The position numbers were made by a program, and so were the translations under genes. 64,000 nt of DNA, taken from positions 3,131,501 to 3,195,500 of the forward strand of contig NZ_JALEBH010000001.1 of assembly GCF_022758885.1 (NCBI RefSeq), given 5' to 3'. Under the pieces are notes generated by a model. It was not told where the DNA came from. It saw only the letters and a program-made list of their open reading frames with translations, and did no database searches. This document shows, in pieces, positions 1-8,955 of the stretch. Positions within the stretch are counted from its first letter, which is position 1, and each line of letters begins with the position of its first letter. The stretch comes from Sphingobium sp. BYY-5 (lineage in GTDB: Bacteria > Pseudomonadota > Alphaproteobacteria > Sphingomonadales > Sphingomonadaceae).

Positions 1-484
<484 letters not shown>

Positions 485-595
485 TATCTTCTTCCTCTTC
501 CTTTTCGCTTTGGCCAAGGGCGATAAGCGGTCCACCAGCCCTTGTCGAGCGCTGGTCATGATGCGGCCATGATTGAATGATCTGGTGTCCAACCG

Positions 596-1030
596 ATGAG
601 AATGTCGGGCTTTCCTGTCCTATTCCCCCTGTTGCTGCCGGGTATCGTCTGGGCGGCTGACGAGGATGAATTGATGGCTGCCTACCGTGCCAAGACGCAG
701 GTGGTGAAGCCGTGCGACCGCAGCGGGGGTGGCATCGTCGTGTGCGGCAATAGGGGAGAGCGCAATGCGAAGGAGCGACTGCCCTTGCCGCGTGAGGCGG
801 AGAGCAGCGGCATCGTGAAGGGAGACGCACCGCGCGCCTCCGCCGCGCCTGTCCGGCAGGGCGCTTGCGGCGTGTCGGGCGGACAGGGGGCAGGCTGCAC
901 CGGCGGCTTGCCCGTGCTCCAGGCCGTGGGGATATTGGTGAAGGCGGCGACCGCGATCATCGATCCCGATGCCGATCTTTCGCCACCGCCGGCGTTGCCA
1001 GAACGCGCCACCGGCGCCAGGCAATATTGA
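596..1030 (+). CDS. Small secreted hypothetical protein
   Basis: Encodes 144 residues. The first ~21 residues (short basic start, then FPVLFPLLLPGIVWAA) look like a Sec signal peptide with cleavage after WAA, so the product is probably periplasmic. The mature part has CDRSGGGIVVCGNR, a two-cysteine motif common in small sphingomonad exported proteins, and two further cysteines near the middle (GACGVSGGQGAGC), suggesting two disulfides. I recognise no functional domain. It lies between the divergent glpX and the convergent hom, separated from the hom stop by only 6 bases, so the two 3' ends abut. Function unknown. The signal peptide and cysteine pattern favour a real gene. Confidence 0.65.
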   Translation: MRMSGFPVLFPLLLPGIVWAADEDELMAAYRAKTQVVKPCDRSGGGIVVCGNRGERNAKERLPLPREAESSGIVKGDAPRASAAPVRQGACGVSGGQGAGCTGGLPVLQAVGILVKAATAIIDPDADLSPPPALPERATGARQY

Positions 1031-1036
1031 AAATTC

Positions 1037-2341
1037 TCAATCGAGAATATGCATCACCATCGGCGTGTCGAGCAGGCTGTCCGAACCCGCCAGCCGTTCG
1101 AGCGTGTCGCGCACGTTGCGCTCCTCGCTGGCATGGGTGACGATCGCGACCAGAACGCCGTCTTCCTGATGCGCGCCGCGCTGGATCATGCTTTCGATCG
1201 ATACGCCGGCGTCGCGGGTGGCCGCGGCAATCTCGGCCAGCACGCCGGGCTGGTCCTTGACCTTGAAGCGCAGATAGACGCGACCGGTGCGGGCGCCGGC
1301 GTCAGCGGTCTTCTGGGGGCTGAGCGCGGCGACCGGCATGGCGAATGCGTCGCCATATTCGTCGCGCGCCACGTCGATCAGGTCGGCGACCACTGCCGAT
1401 GCGGTCGGGCCGTCCCCCGCGCCGCGTCCCTGGAAGAAGAGGCGACCGACGAAATTGCCCTCCGCCACCACGGCGTTGAGCGACCCGTCGACATGGGCGA
1501 GCGGATGGTCGAGCGGCACCAGCATCGGGTGGACGCGCTGGAACAGGCCATCCGGACCGTTCTGCGCCATGCCGACCAGGCGGATGCGGAAGCCCAGTGC
1601 GCCCGCTTCGGCGATGTCGGCGGCGATGACATGGCGGATGCCGGTGGTCGCGACCGCGTCGAAATCCAGTTCGGTGCCGAAGGCCAGGCTGGCGAGGATG
1701 GTCAGCTTGTGCGCGGCGTCTATGCCGTCGATGTCGAAGCTGGGATCGGCCTCCGCATAGCCCAGCTCCTGCGCTTCCTTGAGCACCTCGTCAAAGCCCC
1801 GGCCTTCCTTCTCCATGGTGGTCAGGATGTAATTGCAGGTGCCGTTGAGGATGCCGTAGACACGGCTGATTTCATTCGCGGCGGCGCCTTCGCGCATCCC
1901 CTTGATGACCGGGATGCCGCCCGCGACCGCGGCTTCATATTTAAGCGCGATGCCGCCCTTTTCCGCCAGCCGCGCGAGGTCGAGGCCATGATGCGCCAGC
2001 ATCGCCTTGTTCGCGGTGACGAAGGGCTTGCCCAGGGTCAGGCATTGACGGGCGAGAGTGAGGGCGGGGCCGTCCGCCCCGCCGATCAGTTCCACCACCA
2101 CGTCGACATCGTCGCGCGTGGCCAGCGTCGTCATGTCGTCCACCCATTCATAGGGAGAAAGGTCGACGCCACGATCCTTGTTCCGGTCGCGCGCGGAAAT
2201 GGCGACAATCTGGATCGGGCAGCCGGCGCGGCGCGCAATCAGGTCGCCATTTGTCTTCAGCAGACGAATGACACCGCCGCCCACCGTACCGAGACCGACG
2301 AGCGCGACGCGCAGCGGGGCATGGCGGTGCAGATTGGTCAT
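1037..2341 (-). CDS. hom: Homoserine dehydrogenase
   Basis: Reduces aspartate semialdehyde to homoserine, the branch point to threonine and methionine. The 434-residue product begins with a Rossmann NAD(P) site (ALVGLGTVGGGVIRLL, residues ~11-26), has the family substrate-domain segment GILNGTCNYILTTM near the middle and ends with an ACT regulatory domain (DQPGVLAEIAAATRDAGVS), the usual architecture of threonine-sensitive enzymes. ATG at 2341 is chosen because GGAAGGG sits 11 bases upstream; an ATG 15 bases earlier would place that site almost on top of the start. Its neighbour glpX is on the same strand 550 bases further on. I looked for a methionine-type riboswitch upstream and could not recognise one. 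Confidence 0.95.
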   Translation of the reverse strand: MTNLHRHAPLRVALVGLGTVGGGVIRLLKTNGDLIARRAGCPIQIVAISARDRNKDRGVDLSPYEWVDDMTTLATRDDVDVVVELIGGADGPALTLARQCLTLGKPFVTANKAMLAHHGLDLARLAEKGGIALKYEAAVAGGIPVIKGMREGAAANEISRVYGILNGTCNYILTTMEKEGRGFDEVLKEAQELGYAEADPSFDIDGIDAAHKLTILASLAFGTELDFDAVATTGIRHVIAADIAEAGALGFRIRLVGMAQNGPDGLFQRVHPMLVPLDHPLAHVDGSLNAVVAEGNFVGRLFFQGRGAGDGPTASAVVADLIDVARDEYGDAFAMPVAALSPQKTADAGARTGRVYLRFKVKDQPGVLAEIAAATRDAGVSIESMIQRGAHQEDGVLVAIVTHASEERNVRDTLERLAGSDSLLDTPMVMHILD

Positions 2342-2420
2342 GGCGGCTATCATCCCTTCCGACTTTCGAAAGCCGGGCTGATAGCCGCCTCCGCGCGCCT
2401 GTCCAAAGGAAAAGCGCGAA

Positions 2421-3293
2421 TCAGCGTGTGGAGCGGGTGCGGCCACACGGCCCCAAAGCGTCGATCACCAGTTTATAGTCCGCGCGTGCCGCTTCGGCAT
2501 CCGGTACGGACAGGGTGCGCACCGCTTGCGGCGACAGAGCGGGGGGCAGGGCGCAAGCGAGACGATACCAGAGCAGGCTGCCCGGTTCGGGCGGTCGGGC
2601 GGCTTCATCCACGATTTCACCCAGGGCGACCGCCCAGCGGGGTGCCTGGCCCGGACGCCGCAGGATGGAGAGCGAGACTGGATCTCCACTCTCCGTACGC
2701 AGGAATATCTGGGTTTCGCCTTCCCCGGCGATCGTGCCCGCGACATGGAAAGCATCGCCCAGGCCGAGAATCCGGGGCGGCGCGCCGGGCGCGACGAGTG
2801 CGGAAAGAATCTGCTTCACCTGCTCCACCCGGCCGGGCGTGGCCGGGACCTGTGCATCGGGGGCGACGAGCTGAACTTCGCCCGGACGTCCTCCGGGCCG
2901 GGCGAAGAGGATGATCTGCGCCTTTTTGAGCTTCGGCAGCTTGCCGCGCGCGTCAAGCGGTGCGTCGTAAAGATAGGTAATGACGGGACTGATTCCCGCG
3001 TCGCCGCGAATCAAACCCGTAACATCCGCCTCGATATAGAGCCTTTCATGCCCTGGAAGCGTCGCTCCGGCCTGATCGGGCTTGAGTTTGACGATGTTGC
3101 GAATACGCACATTGGCCACTAACGGTGCATTGTCCGCCAGGTCTACAATGTCGGCATAGAACAGGTCCGGACGCCCCGTTGATGATGACGTTACCATCGG
3201 ACCGTTCTGCGCTAAGGCAGGGAAAACCGAAGGATATACGGCGAAAATGAGGCATGTGGCGACCAGCCTGCGAAAGAGGGTGGCGGATTTCAT
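2421..3293 (-). CDS. Exported hypothetical protein
   Basis: 290 residues with an N-terminal signal peptide (MKSATLFRRLVATCLIFAVY, then PALAQ), so it is probably periplasmic. The mature region begins with DLFYADIVDLADNAPLVANV and continues with mixed beta-rich sequence lacking membrane segments; no enzyme motif is visible. Three cysteines occur: one in the signal peptide, one in RLACALPP and one near the C-terminus. The frame stays open for 108 codons upstream, but that extension is not protein-like, and ATG at 3293 with AGGA about 12 bases upstream fits the signal peptide. It is divergent from tonB, sharing a ~255-base intergenic region. I cannot assign a function; similar proteins appear in sphingomonads as uncharacterised exported proteins. 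Confidence 0.7.
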   Translation of the reverse strand: MKSATLFRRLVATCLIFAVYPSVFPALAQNGPMVTSSSTGRPDLFYADIVDLADNAPLVANVRIRNIVKLKPDQAGATLPGHERLYIEADVTGLIRGDAGISPVITYLYDAPLDARGKLPKLKKAQIILFARPGGRPGEVQLVAPDAQVPATPGRVEQVKQILSALVAPGAPPRILGLGDAFHVAGTIAGEGETQIFLRTESGDPVSLSILRRPGQAPRWAVALGEIVDEAARPPEPGSLLWYRLACALPPALSPQAVRTLSVPDAEAARADYKLVIDALGPCGRTRSTR

Positions 3294-3548
3294 GATGAAC
3301 TTCGTCCTATGGTTTTGGCCCGTGGCAAGGATATCACAGGCAAGTTTTTCTGATAGGAATTGGTACACGCAAATGAGGATATCGATAAAGCGTTTGCGTG
3401 CCACGATGCGCCGCGATAGGAGTTCGCTCGGTAGCAATTGGACGGACAGGGGCCAAAGGTGGCCGGGATAGCTCCCGGACAGCTGTGGTCGTTTTTGGCT
3501 GATTTGTATAAACCACTGGTAAGATGAGTTAAGGAGTGTCGTTGCCGA

Positions 3549-4208
3549 ATGGCCTATGCTGACCACTCGCAAGGATCGAGTCGCACGATATCGATCGTCA
3601 TCGTCGCCCTGATTCACGCTGTTCTCGGCTATGCCTTCGTCACCGGTCTTGGCATGAAATATGTCAAAAAGGCGGCGGAACAGCTGAACGTGATCGACGT
3701 AAAAGAGGAACCGCCACCACCGGACGAGGAGCCACCGCCACCGCCGCCCGATCAGCCGATCGAGCCGCCACCGGTCGTCGCTCCTCCGCCGATCGTTCAG
3801 ACCCCGGCTCCGGCGCCGCCGATCCAGACGGTTCGGACGCCCCCGCCGGTGTTCAACCCGGTTCCGGTCGCCGCCCCGCCGCCACCGCCGGCTCCGCCTC
3901 CCCCGCCTCAGGCAGCGACGCGCGCTACACCGCGCGGTGCTCCTGGCAGTTGGGTGAGCGATGCGGATTATCCGAGCCGCGCGCAGCGTGAAGAACGCTC
4001 AGGCACGGCTGGTTTCCGCTTGGAAATCGGAGCGGACGGCCGCGTGACCAACTGCACCATCACCTCTTCGACCGGCCATGCCGACCTCGACGAGGCGACC
4101 TGCCGCCTGCTGCCGCGCCGCGCGCGTTTCAAGCCGGCCAAGGGTTCCGATGGTCAGGATATGCCCGACACGTACAACGGGCGTATCACTTGGCGTTTGC
4201 CGGAATAA
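3549..4208 (+). CDS. tonB: TonB-family energy transducer
   Basis: Couples the inner-membrane proton gradient to TonB-dependent outer-membrane receptors. The 219-residue protein has one membrane anchor (residues ~13-34, ISIVIVALIHAVLGYAF), a long Pro-rich periplasmic linker with alternating PPPP and E/D-rich then VAPPP stretches (~residues 50-125), and a C-terminal TonB domain containing YPSRAQREERSGTAGFRLEI and ending near NGRITWRLPE. A ribosome site TAAGGAG lies about a dozen bases before ATG 3549. It leads an operon with exbB and two exbD genes, spaced 72, 127 and 24 bases, which together make the complete motor. Length and layout are normal for the family. Confidence 0.93.
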   Translation: MAYADHSQGSSRTISIVIVALIHAVLGYAFVTGLGMKYVKKAAEQLNVIDVKEEPPPPDEEPPPPPPDQPIEPPPVVAPPPIVQTPAPAPPIQTVRTPPPVFNPVPVAAPPPPPAPPPPPQAATRATPRGAPGSWVSDADYPSRAQREERSGTAGFRLEIGADGRVTNCTITSSTGHADLDEATCRLLPRRARFKPAKGSDGQDMPDTYNGRITWRLPE

Positions 4209-4280
4209 TCGAAATCGGGACGGCGTGCGCCGAGCGCCGCCTGTCCCACGCTTGATCTCATTGAGAGGGAAGTCTTGAAC

Positions 4281-5036
4281 ATGTTGATGTATCTCGCAGC
4301 CGCGGCTCCGAAGCCCGAAAACCCCTATGGTCTGATGGAGGCCCTGCAACAGGGCGGCACCATCGCCTGGACCGTCTTCCTCATCCTGTGCGCCATGTCG
4401 GTCGGCACCTTCTACATTCTGTTCACCAAGCTGATCGAACAGCAGAAGGTTATCAATCAGGGCAAGAAGGTTCGTGCAACCTTCTGGCGCGCCGCTTCGC
4501 TGAAGGAAGCCGCCGCCAAGCTGGACAAGAACTCGGCCTATAAGCAGATCGTCGACGACGGCATCAAGGCCCAGGACGAGCATAGCAAGCTGAAGGATCC
4601 GGTCGAAGCGCATGACTGGCTGCACGGCTCGCTGGCTCGTTCGGAAGCTGCGATCAACTCCAGCCTGAATGGCGGCCTCGCCTTCCTCGCGACCGTGGGT
4701 TCGACCTCGCCGTTCATCGGTCTGTTCGGTACGGTTATCGGCATCTACCGCGCGCTCATCAAGATCGGCGCTGCCGGTCAGGCTTCGATCGACGCCGTCG
4801 CCGGCCCGGTCGGTGAAGCGCTGATCATGACGGCTCTGGGTCTGGCCGTGGCCGTTCCTGCGGTGCTCGCCTACAACTTCCTGCAGCGCCGCAACAAGTC
4901 GATCGCCGAACAGCTCAACGGCTTCACCGTCGATCTGCTGGCCTATCTGGTTTCGGATGGCGCCGTGAAGCCGACCGTTGCTGCCGCTCCGGTTGCTTCG
5001 GCCGCCAAGCCGGCCGCCACACCGACCAAGGCCTGA
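4281..5036 (+). CDS. exbB: ExbB/TolQ-family proton channel subunit
   Basis: ExbB forms the pentameric inner-membrane scaffold around ExbD. The 251-residue product has a first membrane helix at ~residues 27-48 (IAWTVFLILCAMSVGTFYILF), a cytoplasmic loop with many charged residues, and two further helices spanning LAFLATVGSTSPFIGLFGTVIG and ALIMTALGLAVAVPAVLAY, the conserved MotA/TolQ/ExbB core. The C-terminal tail is Ala/Pro/Val-rich. A TTG six bases earlier is in frame, but GAGAGGGA lies about 10 bases before ATG 4281, which I prefer. It sits directly between tonB and exbD and is certainly part of that operon. Confidence 0.93.
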   Translation: MLMYLAAAAPKPENPYGLMEALQQGGTIAWTVFLILCAMSVGTFYILFTKLIEQQKVINQGKKVRATFWRAASLKEAAAKLDKNSAYKQIVDDGIKAQDEHSKLKDPVEAHDWLHGSLARSEAAINSSLNGGLAFLATVGSTSPFIGLFGTVIGIYRALIKIGAAGQASIDAVAGPVGEALIMTALGLAVAVPAVLAYNFLQRRNKSIAEQLNGFTVDLLAYLVSDGAVKPTVAAAPVASAAKPAATPTKA

Positions 5037-5163
5037 TCGGTCTCAAGACGCCGGTGTGGGAACCGGGTGGCGGCTGTGACCGCCCGGTTCCCCGCCGACC
5101 ATGGCCTTCAATCAGCCAAATGGCTGACGAGGCGCCATCGACACCAATGTTAGGATAGTATCA

Positions 5164-5652
5164 ATGGCAATGAGTGTTGGCCCCGGCGGCGGTGACGACA
5201 AGCCGTTGTCCGACATCAACACGACGCCGCTCGTCGACGTCATGCTGGTGTTGCTCATCATCTTTCTCATCGCAGTCCCGGTCGTCGTCCAGACGGTCGA
5301 TCTGCAGCTTCCCAAGGTGGCGTTCGAGCCGACCACGACGAAGCCGGAAAATGTGTCCCTTTCGGTCACAACCGGCAAGGATGGCGGTTGCGCGGTTTTC
5401 TGGGGCATGGCTCCGGTTAATTCGAGCGAACTGCTTAACCGCGCGGTCGCGAAGCTTGAAGCGGACATCAAGAAGGCTGGCGGCGTTGAAAATATGACGC
5501 CTGAGGATCTGCCCGAAGTGCATATCCGTGGCGACATCAACGTTCCCTATCGGTGCATCGGCGGCACCATCTACACGATGCAGCGCGCCGGTTTCCCGAA
5601 GGTGGGCTTCATCTCCGAGCCGGAACCCGGCACGACGACGACCCGCCTCTGA
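5164..5652 (+). CDS. exbD: ExbD biopolymer transport protein, first copy
   Basis: ExbD carries the proton-bearing aspartate of the TonB motor. The 162-residue protein has the standard short cytoplasmic tail, then DINTTPLVDVMLVLLIIFLI (residues ~18-37), whose membrane Asp is the proton-transfer residue, followed by a periplasmic domain. The periplasmic part is about 20 residues longer than the second copy and contains a central insertion with CAVFWG and a further Cys (PYRCIGGTIY), so the two copies are diverged rather than a recent duplication. Start ATG 5164 follows the sequence GTTAGGATAGTATCA. It is co-oriented with exbB and 24 bases from the second exbD. Confidence 0.92.
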   Translation: MAMSVGPGGGDDKPLSDINTTPLVDVMLVLLIIFLIAVPVVVQTVDLQLPKVAFEPTTTKPENVSLSVTTGKDGGCAVFWGMAPVNSSELLNRAVAKLEADIKKAGGVENMTPEDLPEVHIRGDINVPYRCIGGTIYTMQRAGFPKVGFISEPEPGTTTTRL

Positions 5653-5676
5653 CCGGTTGATTAAGGAGATTTCGCT

Positions 5677-6099
5677 ATGGCCATGAGCATGGGCTCCGAT
5701 GATGGCGAGCCGATGATGGAAATGAACACGACGCCGTTGATCGACGTCATGCTCGTTCTCCTCATCATGTTCATCATCACCATCCCGATCCAGACCCACG
5801 CGGTGAAGATCGACCTGCCGCAGAACGCGCCGCCTACGGACAGCGTGATCGATCCGGTCAAGAACAAGGTCGCGATCGATACCGGTGGCGTCATCACCTG
5901 GAACGGATCGCCGATCGACCTGCTGACCCTGCGTCAGTATCTGCAGCAGTCGCTGCGGCTGCCGGTCGAACCGGAACTGCAGTTCCAGCCGAGCGCTGCG
6001 ACCCGCTATGTCGTTGTTGACGAGGTATTGGCGGAGATCAAGCGTGCGGGCGTGACCAAGCTGGGTTTCGTCGGCAATGAACAATATGGCAGTTTTTAA
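5677..6099 (+). CDS. exbD: ExbD biopolymer transport protein, second copy
   Basis: Second ExbD paralogue of the operon, 140 residues. The membrane helix contains MNTTPLIDVMLVLLIMFIIT with the functional Asp at ~residue 20, and the periplasmic domain ends VTKLGFVGNEQYGSF, a typical ExbD C-terminus. TTAAGGAG lies about 10 bases before ATG 5677. Two exbD copies in tandem are common in alphaproteobacterial and Xanthomonas Ton systems, where the second copy is sometimes needed only for particular receptors; which applies here cannot be read from sequence. A strong terminator follows at 6191-6220, closing the operon. Confidence 0.92.
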   Translation: MAMSMGSDDGEPMMEMNTTPLIDVMLVLLIMFIITIPIQTHAVKIDLPQNAPPTDSVIDPVKNKVAIDTGGVITWNGSPIDLLTLRQYLQQSLRLPVEPELQFQPSAATRYVVVDEVLAEIKRAGVTKLGFVGNEQYGSF

Positions 6100-6190
6100 G
6101 GTCTGAATCCCGGCCGGTCCGCGTCAACAGGACTTCCCCTTCTTCGCGGGGCGACAGGAAACGGAAATTTATATATCTGCCTCAATCTGT

Positions 6191-6220
6191 AGGGGTCGCC
6201 TCGGCGGCCCCTTATTTTTT
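6191..6220 (+). terminator. Rho-independent terminator of the tonB-exbB-exbD operon
   Basis: AGGGGTCGCC pairs with GGCGGCCCCT across a short loop (one G-T wobble), followed by TATTTTTT. It lies 90 bases after the second exbD stop on the same strand. Confidence 0.85.
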
Positions 6221-6277
6221 GCCCGATGCAGATGGTCGTTTAACTTTTTCCTTACCTTGGCATCCGATCATGGAATC

Positions 6278-6593
6278 ATGGGCGCAGGACCGCATCTCGA
6301 CCAGGATCGCAAACAGCGCATCGCCGAGCGGCATCATATGCAGATCGGCGTCAAGGTCCGGCGTCCGGGTGAAACCTGGTTCACCAGCCGCATTACCGAC
6401 CTGTCGATCAGCGGTTTCCGGCTCCAAAGCTTCATGAAACTGACCGTAGGCAGTGAATTATGGGGGCTTTGAAGGGCGCCGTGCGCGAGTGCAGTGGACG
6501 CGCGCGCATGAGGGGGGCTGCACCTTCGAGCGGCCACTGCACCCCGCCATTCTCGATCATGTCATCCGACTGAGCCAACTCGCGGCGGGCTGA
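6278..6593 (+). pseudogene. PilZ-domain protein split by a one-base frameshift
   Basis: The first frame encodes a typical PilZ start: basic RKQRIAERHH region, then VKVRRPGETWFTSRITDLSISGFRL, i.e. the RxxxR and (D/N)xSxxG c-di-GMP-binding pattern. It stops at 6470-6472 after GSELWGL. Shifting by one base at the G5 run (6462-6466; four Gs would restore frame) continues GFEGRRARVQWTRAHEGGCT and FERPLHPAILDHVIRLSQL to a TGA at 6591-6593, a normal PilZ C-terminus. So the gene is intact except for one extra G, either a real null/phase-variant allele or a homopolymer sequencing error. An alternative TTG start at 6257 would add seven residues. It would be a c-di-GMP receptor if read through. Confidence 0.75.
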
Positions 6594-6617
6594 ACCTTGC
6601 GCTTCGCCAAGCCGCCG

Positions 6618-8405
6618 TCAGGCGACGGGAGTGTCCTGGAATTGCAGGCTCGCCAGGCGGGCATAGAGGCCGCCGGCCGCGACCAGCGCGCCATGATCGC
6701 CCTGTTCCACGATCCGTCCCTCATCCAGTACGACGATGCGATCCGCCGCGCGAACCGTCGCTAGCCGGTGGGCAATGACGATTGTCGTGCGACCCTGCAT
6801 CAGGTGCCCCAGTGCATCCTGCACCAGTCGTTCCGATTCTGCATCGAGTGCGGAGGTTGCTTCATCCAGCAACAGGATCGGCGCATCGCGCAGCAGGGCG
6901 CGGGCGATCGAAAGCCGCTGGCGCTGTCCGCCCGACAGACGTGCGCCGCCTTCGCCCAGAAATGTATCCAGCCCCTGCGGCAGGGTGCGCAGAAAGGCTT
7001 CGGCGTTGGCGGCCCTGGCCGCGTCCCATATGTCGGCGTCGCTTGCGTCCCAGCGGCCATAGCGCAGATTGTCGCGCGCTGAGGCTGCGAAGATGACGCT
7101 GTCCTGCGGCACCATCGCCACCATGGCGCGCACCATGGCGGGATCGGTATCCGTCAGATGTACGCCGTTCAGCCGGATCACGCCGCTGTCGGGATCGTAG
7201 AAACGCAGGGCAAGCTGGATCAATGTCGACTTGCCTGCGCCCGACGGACCGACCACCGCGACCGTCTCCCCAGGAGCGATGTCGAGTGTGATGCCGTTGA
7301 GCGCTGCCTGATCCGGGCGGGTGGGATAATGGAAATGAACCGCGTCGAAGCTCAGCCTCGCGCCTTGCGGAGCGGAGGGAAGGGCGGTCGACCGGGTGGG
7401 CGGAAGGATGTCCGGTTCCGCGCGCATCAACTCGTCCAGCCGGCTTGCCGCCCCCGCGCCGCGCAGCAGGTCGCCCCAGCTTTCCGACAGCGAGCCGAAG
7501 GCGCCGGCGACCAACCCCCCGGTCAGAACGAAGGCAGCGATGCTGCCGCCCGACAGACGGCCTGCGGCCACGTCGATCGCGCCCAGCCACATCACCCCGG
7601 TGATCGACCCGAACACCAGGGCGAAGGCCAGGGCGGTCATGGCGGTCCGCAACAGGATGCGCCGCCGCGCCGTGGCGAAGCCCTTCTCCACCGTTGCATC
7701 GAAACGCGCCGCCTCACGCGCTTCCTGCCCGAAGGCCTGGACGATTTTCATTGCGCCCAGCACCTCGGTGGTGAGGCTGCCGATATCGGCGAGCCGGTCC
7801 TGGCTGGCGCGGGACAATAAGCGCACCCGCCGGGCGAGGCCGAGGAGGATGAGGAGGATGACGGGAATACCCAGCAGCAGCAGGCCCGCCAGCTTGGGCG
7901 CCAGCGTGAAGAGATAGACAAGGCCGCCAATGGCAGTGACCAGGTTGCGCAGCGCGACCGATACGGTCGAACCTACCACCTGCTCGACGATCGCGGTGTC
8001 GGCGGTCATGCGCGACGCGATTTCGGAGGGGCGATTCTCTTCAAAGAAGCGTGGCGCCTGGCGCAGCAGATTGGCCTGGGTGGCGCTGCGGATATCGGCG
8101 ACGACACGCTCGCCCAGCCATGAGACGAAGTAGAAGCGCAGCGCGCTCGCCAGGGCGAGCACCACGACGATCATCAGCAGATATTCGAACCAGCGGCTGA
8201 TGTCGCCGCCGCCCATGAAGCCCTTGTCGATGACCAGGCGGAAGCCGTTGGGAATGGCCAGCGTCGCGGCGGAGGAGACGATCAGCGCCGTCAGCGCCCC
8301 TGCGATCCGCGCAGGATAGCAGCGGGTGAAGCGCCAAAGCATCGCCAGGCTGCCGAGGGCGGGGCGCCTGGACACAGGCGGCGAAGTGGGTGCGACATCC
8401 TCCAT
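6618..8405 (-). CDS. ABC exporter, fused membrane and ATPase half-transporter (MsbA/LmrA type)
   Basis: 595 residues: an N-terminal ABC transmembrane domain of six helices (~residues 30-320) fused to an ATPase domain. The ATPase has Walker A GPSGAGKST, Q-loop region MVPQDSVIF, signature LSGGQRQR, Walker B ILLLDEATSALD and switch His in VIAHR. All catalytic residues appear intact. Such half-transporters dimerise and export lipids, peptides or drugs; MsbA-like proteins of this length flip lipid A or glycolipids, but substrate cannot be told from sequence. ATG 8405 is the natural start. The gene stands alone, in a minus-strand run with the GNAT gene 77 bases upstream. Confidence 0.92.
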   Translation of the reverse strand: MEDVAPTSPPVSRRPALGSLAMLWRFTRCYPARIAGALTALIVSSAATLAIPNGFRLVIDKGFMGGGDISRWFEYLLMIVVVLALASALRFYFVSWLGERVVADIRSATQANLLRQAPRFFEENRPSEIASRMTADTAIVEQVVGSTVSVALRNLVTAIGGLVYLFTLAPKLAGLLLLGIPVILLILLGLARRVRLLSRASQDRLADIGSLTTEVLGAMKIVQAFGQEAREAARFDATVEKGFATARRRILLRTAMTALAFALVFGSITGVMWLGAIDVAAGRLSGGSIAAFVLTGGLVAGAFGSLSESWGDLLRGAGAASRLDELMRAEPDILPPTRSTALPSAPQGARLSFDAVHFHYPTRPDQAALNGITLDIAPGETVAVVGPSGAGKSTLIQLALRFYDPDSGVIRLNGVHLTDTDPAMVRAMVAMVPQDSVIFAASARDNLRYGRWDASDADIWDAARAANAEAFLRTLPQGLDTFLGEGGARLSGGQRQRLSIARALLRDAPILLLDEATSALDAESERLVQDALGHLMQGRTTIVIAHRLATVRAADRIVVLDEGRIVEQGDHGALVAAGGLYARLASLQFQDTPVA

Positions 8406-8482
8406 GCGCGGCGCTTAGAGCATTTTGCCGGGCTGGGGAATTACCTGATGCGCCAATGTGCCATGTAGCGCGCTGGCGGGTT

Positions 8483-8917
8483 TCACCGCGCCGATCGCAG
8501 ATGGATCAACGGATAGGGACGATCCTGGCCGTCGCGTTCGGATCGTCCGATGCGGATGAAGCCGAGACGATCGTAGAAGCCGACCGCCTGGCCATTTTGT
8601 TCATTCACATCGGTCGACAGGACCGGATGCAGCGACAGGGCATGATCCACCAGCGCACGCCCGACGCCCCGCCCTCTCCAGGCCGGATCGATGAACAATG
8701 CCTCCATATGGGAGCCGTCGAGCAGCATGAAGCCAACCGCATGATCCTGCGCATCCACGGCGAGCCAGAGCGGAGCGGCGGGCAGAAATGCGACCACTTC
8801 CCGTTCGATCGCAGCACGATCTTCGGGAAGGAGGAAGTCGTGCGTCACATCGACCGCATCGCGCCAGATCTCCAGGACGCGCGGTCCGTCGCTCGCATGG
8901 GATAGCCTGATGTCCAT
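8483..8917 (-). CDS. GNAT-family N-acetyltransferase
   Basis: 144 residues covering one whole GNAT fold. The acetyl-CoA pyrophosphate-binding motif is visible as PAWRGRGVGRALVDHAL (Q/RxxGxG/A pattern), preceded by the beta-4 strand MEALFIDP and followed by DVNEQNGQAVGFYDRLGF, the usual motif B. The sequence resembles YjaB/acetyltransferase-type small-molecule or protein N-acetyltransferases, but the acceptor is unknown. It lies between the ABC exporter and the methyltransferase-like gene, on the same strand, with a 38-base gap to the latter, so co-transcription is plausible. Confidence 0.88.
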   Translation of the reverse strand: MDIRLSHASDGPRVLEIWRDAVDVTHDFLLPEDRAAIEREVVAFLPAAPLWLAVDAQDHAVGFMLLDGSHMEALFIDPAWRGRGVGRALVDHALSLHPVLSTDVNEQNGQAVGFYDRLGFIRIGRSERDGQDRPYPLIHLRSAR

Positions 8918-8955
8918 GCGCTATCCCGTAGCAGGCGCGGGACGGTTCGCAAGGG

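Noticed and set aside
2342..2420. SAM-type riboswitch upstream of hom
   Set aside because: The short leader shows no recognisable SAM-II pseudoknot consensus, and the gap is too small for most classes.
1049..2914. 621-codon open frame on the plus strand
   Set aside because: It runs antisense to hom and the adjacent exported protein, both of which have clear family motifs or signal peptides; its own translation shows no domain and is typical of GC-rich shadow frames.
6257..6277. TTG start for the PilZ gene
   Set aside because: It adds seven non-conserved residues and has no ribosome site; ATG 6278 is preferred, although neither has a strong Shine-Dalgarno.
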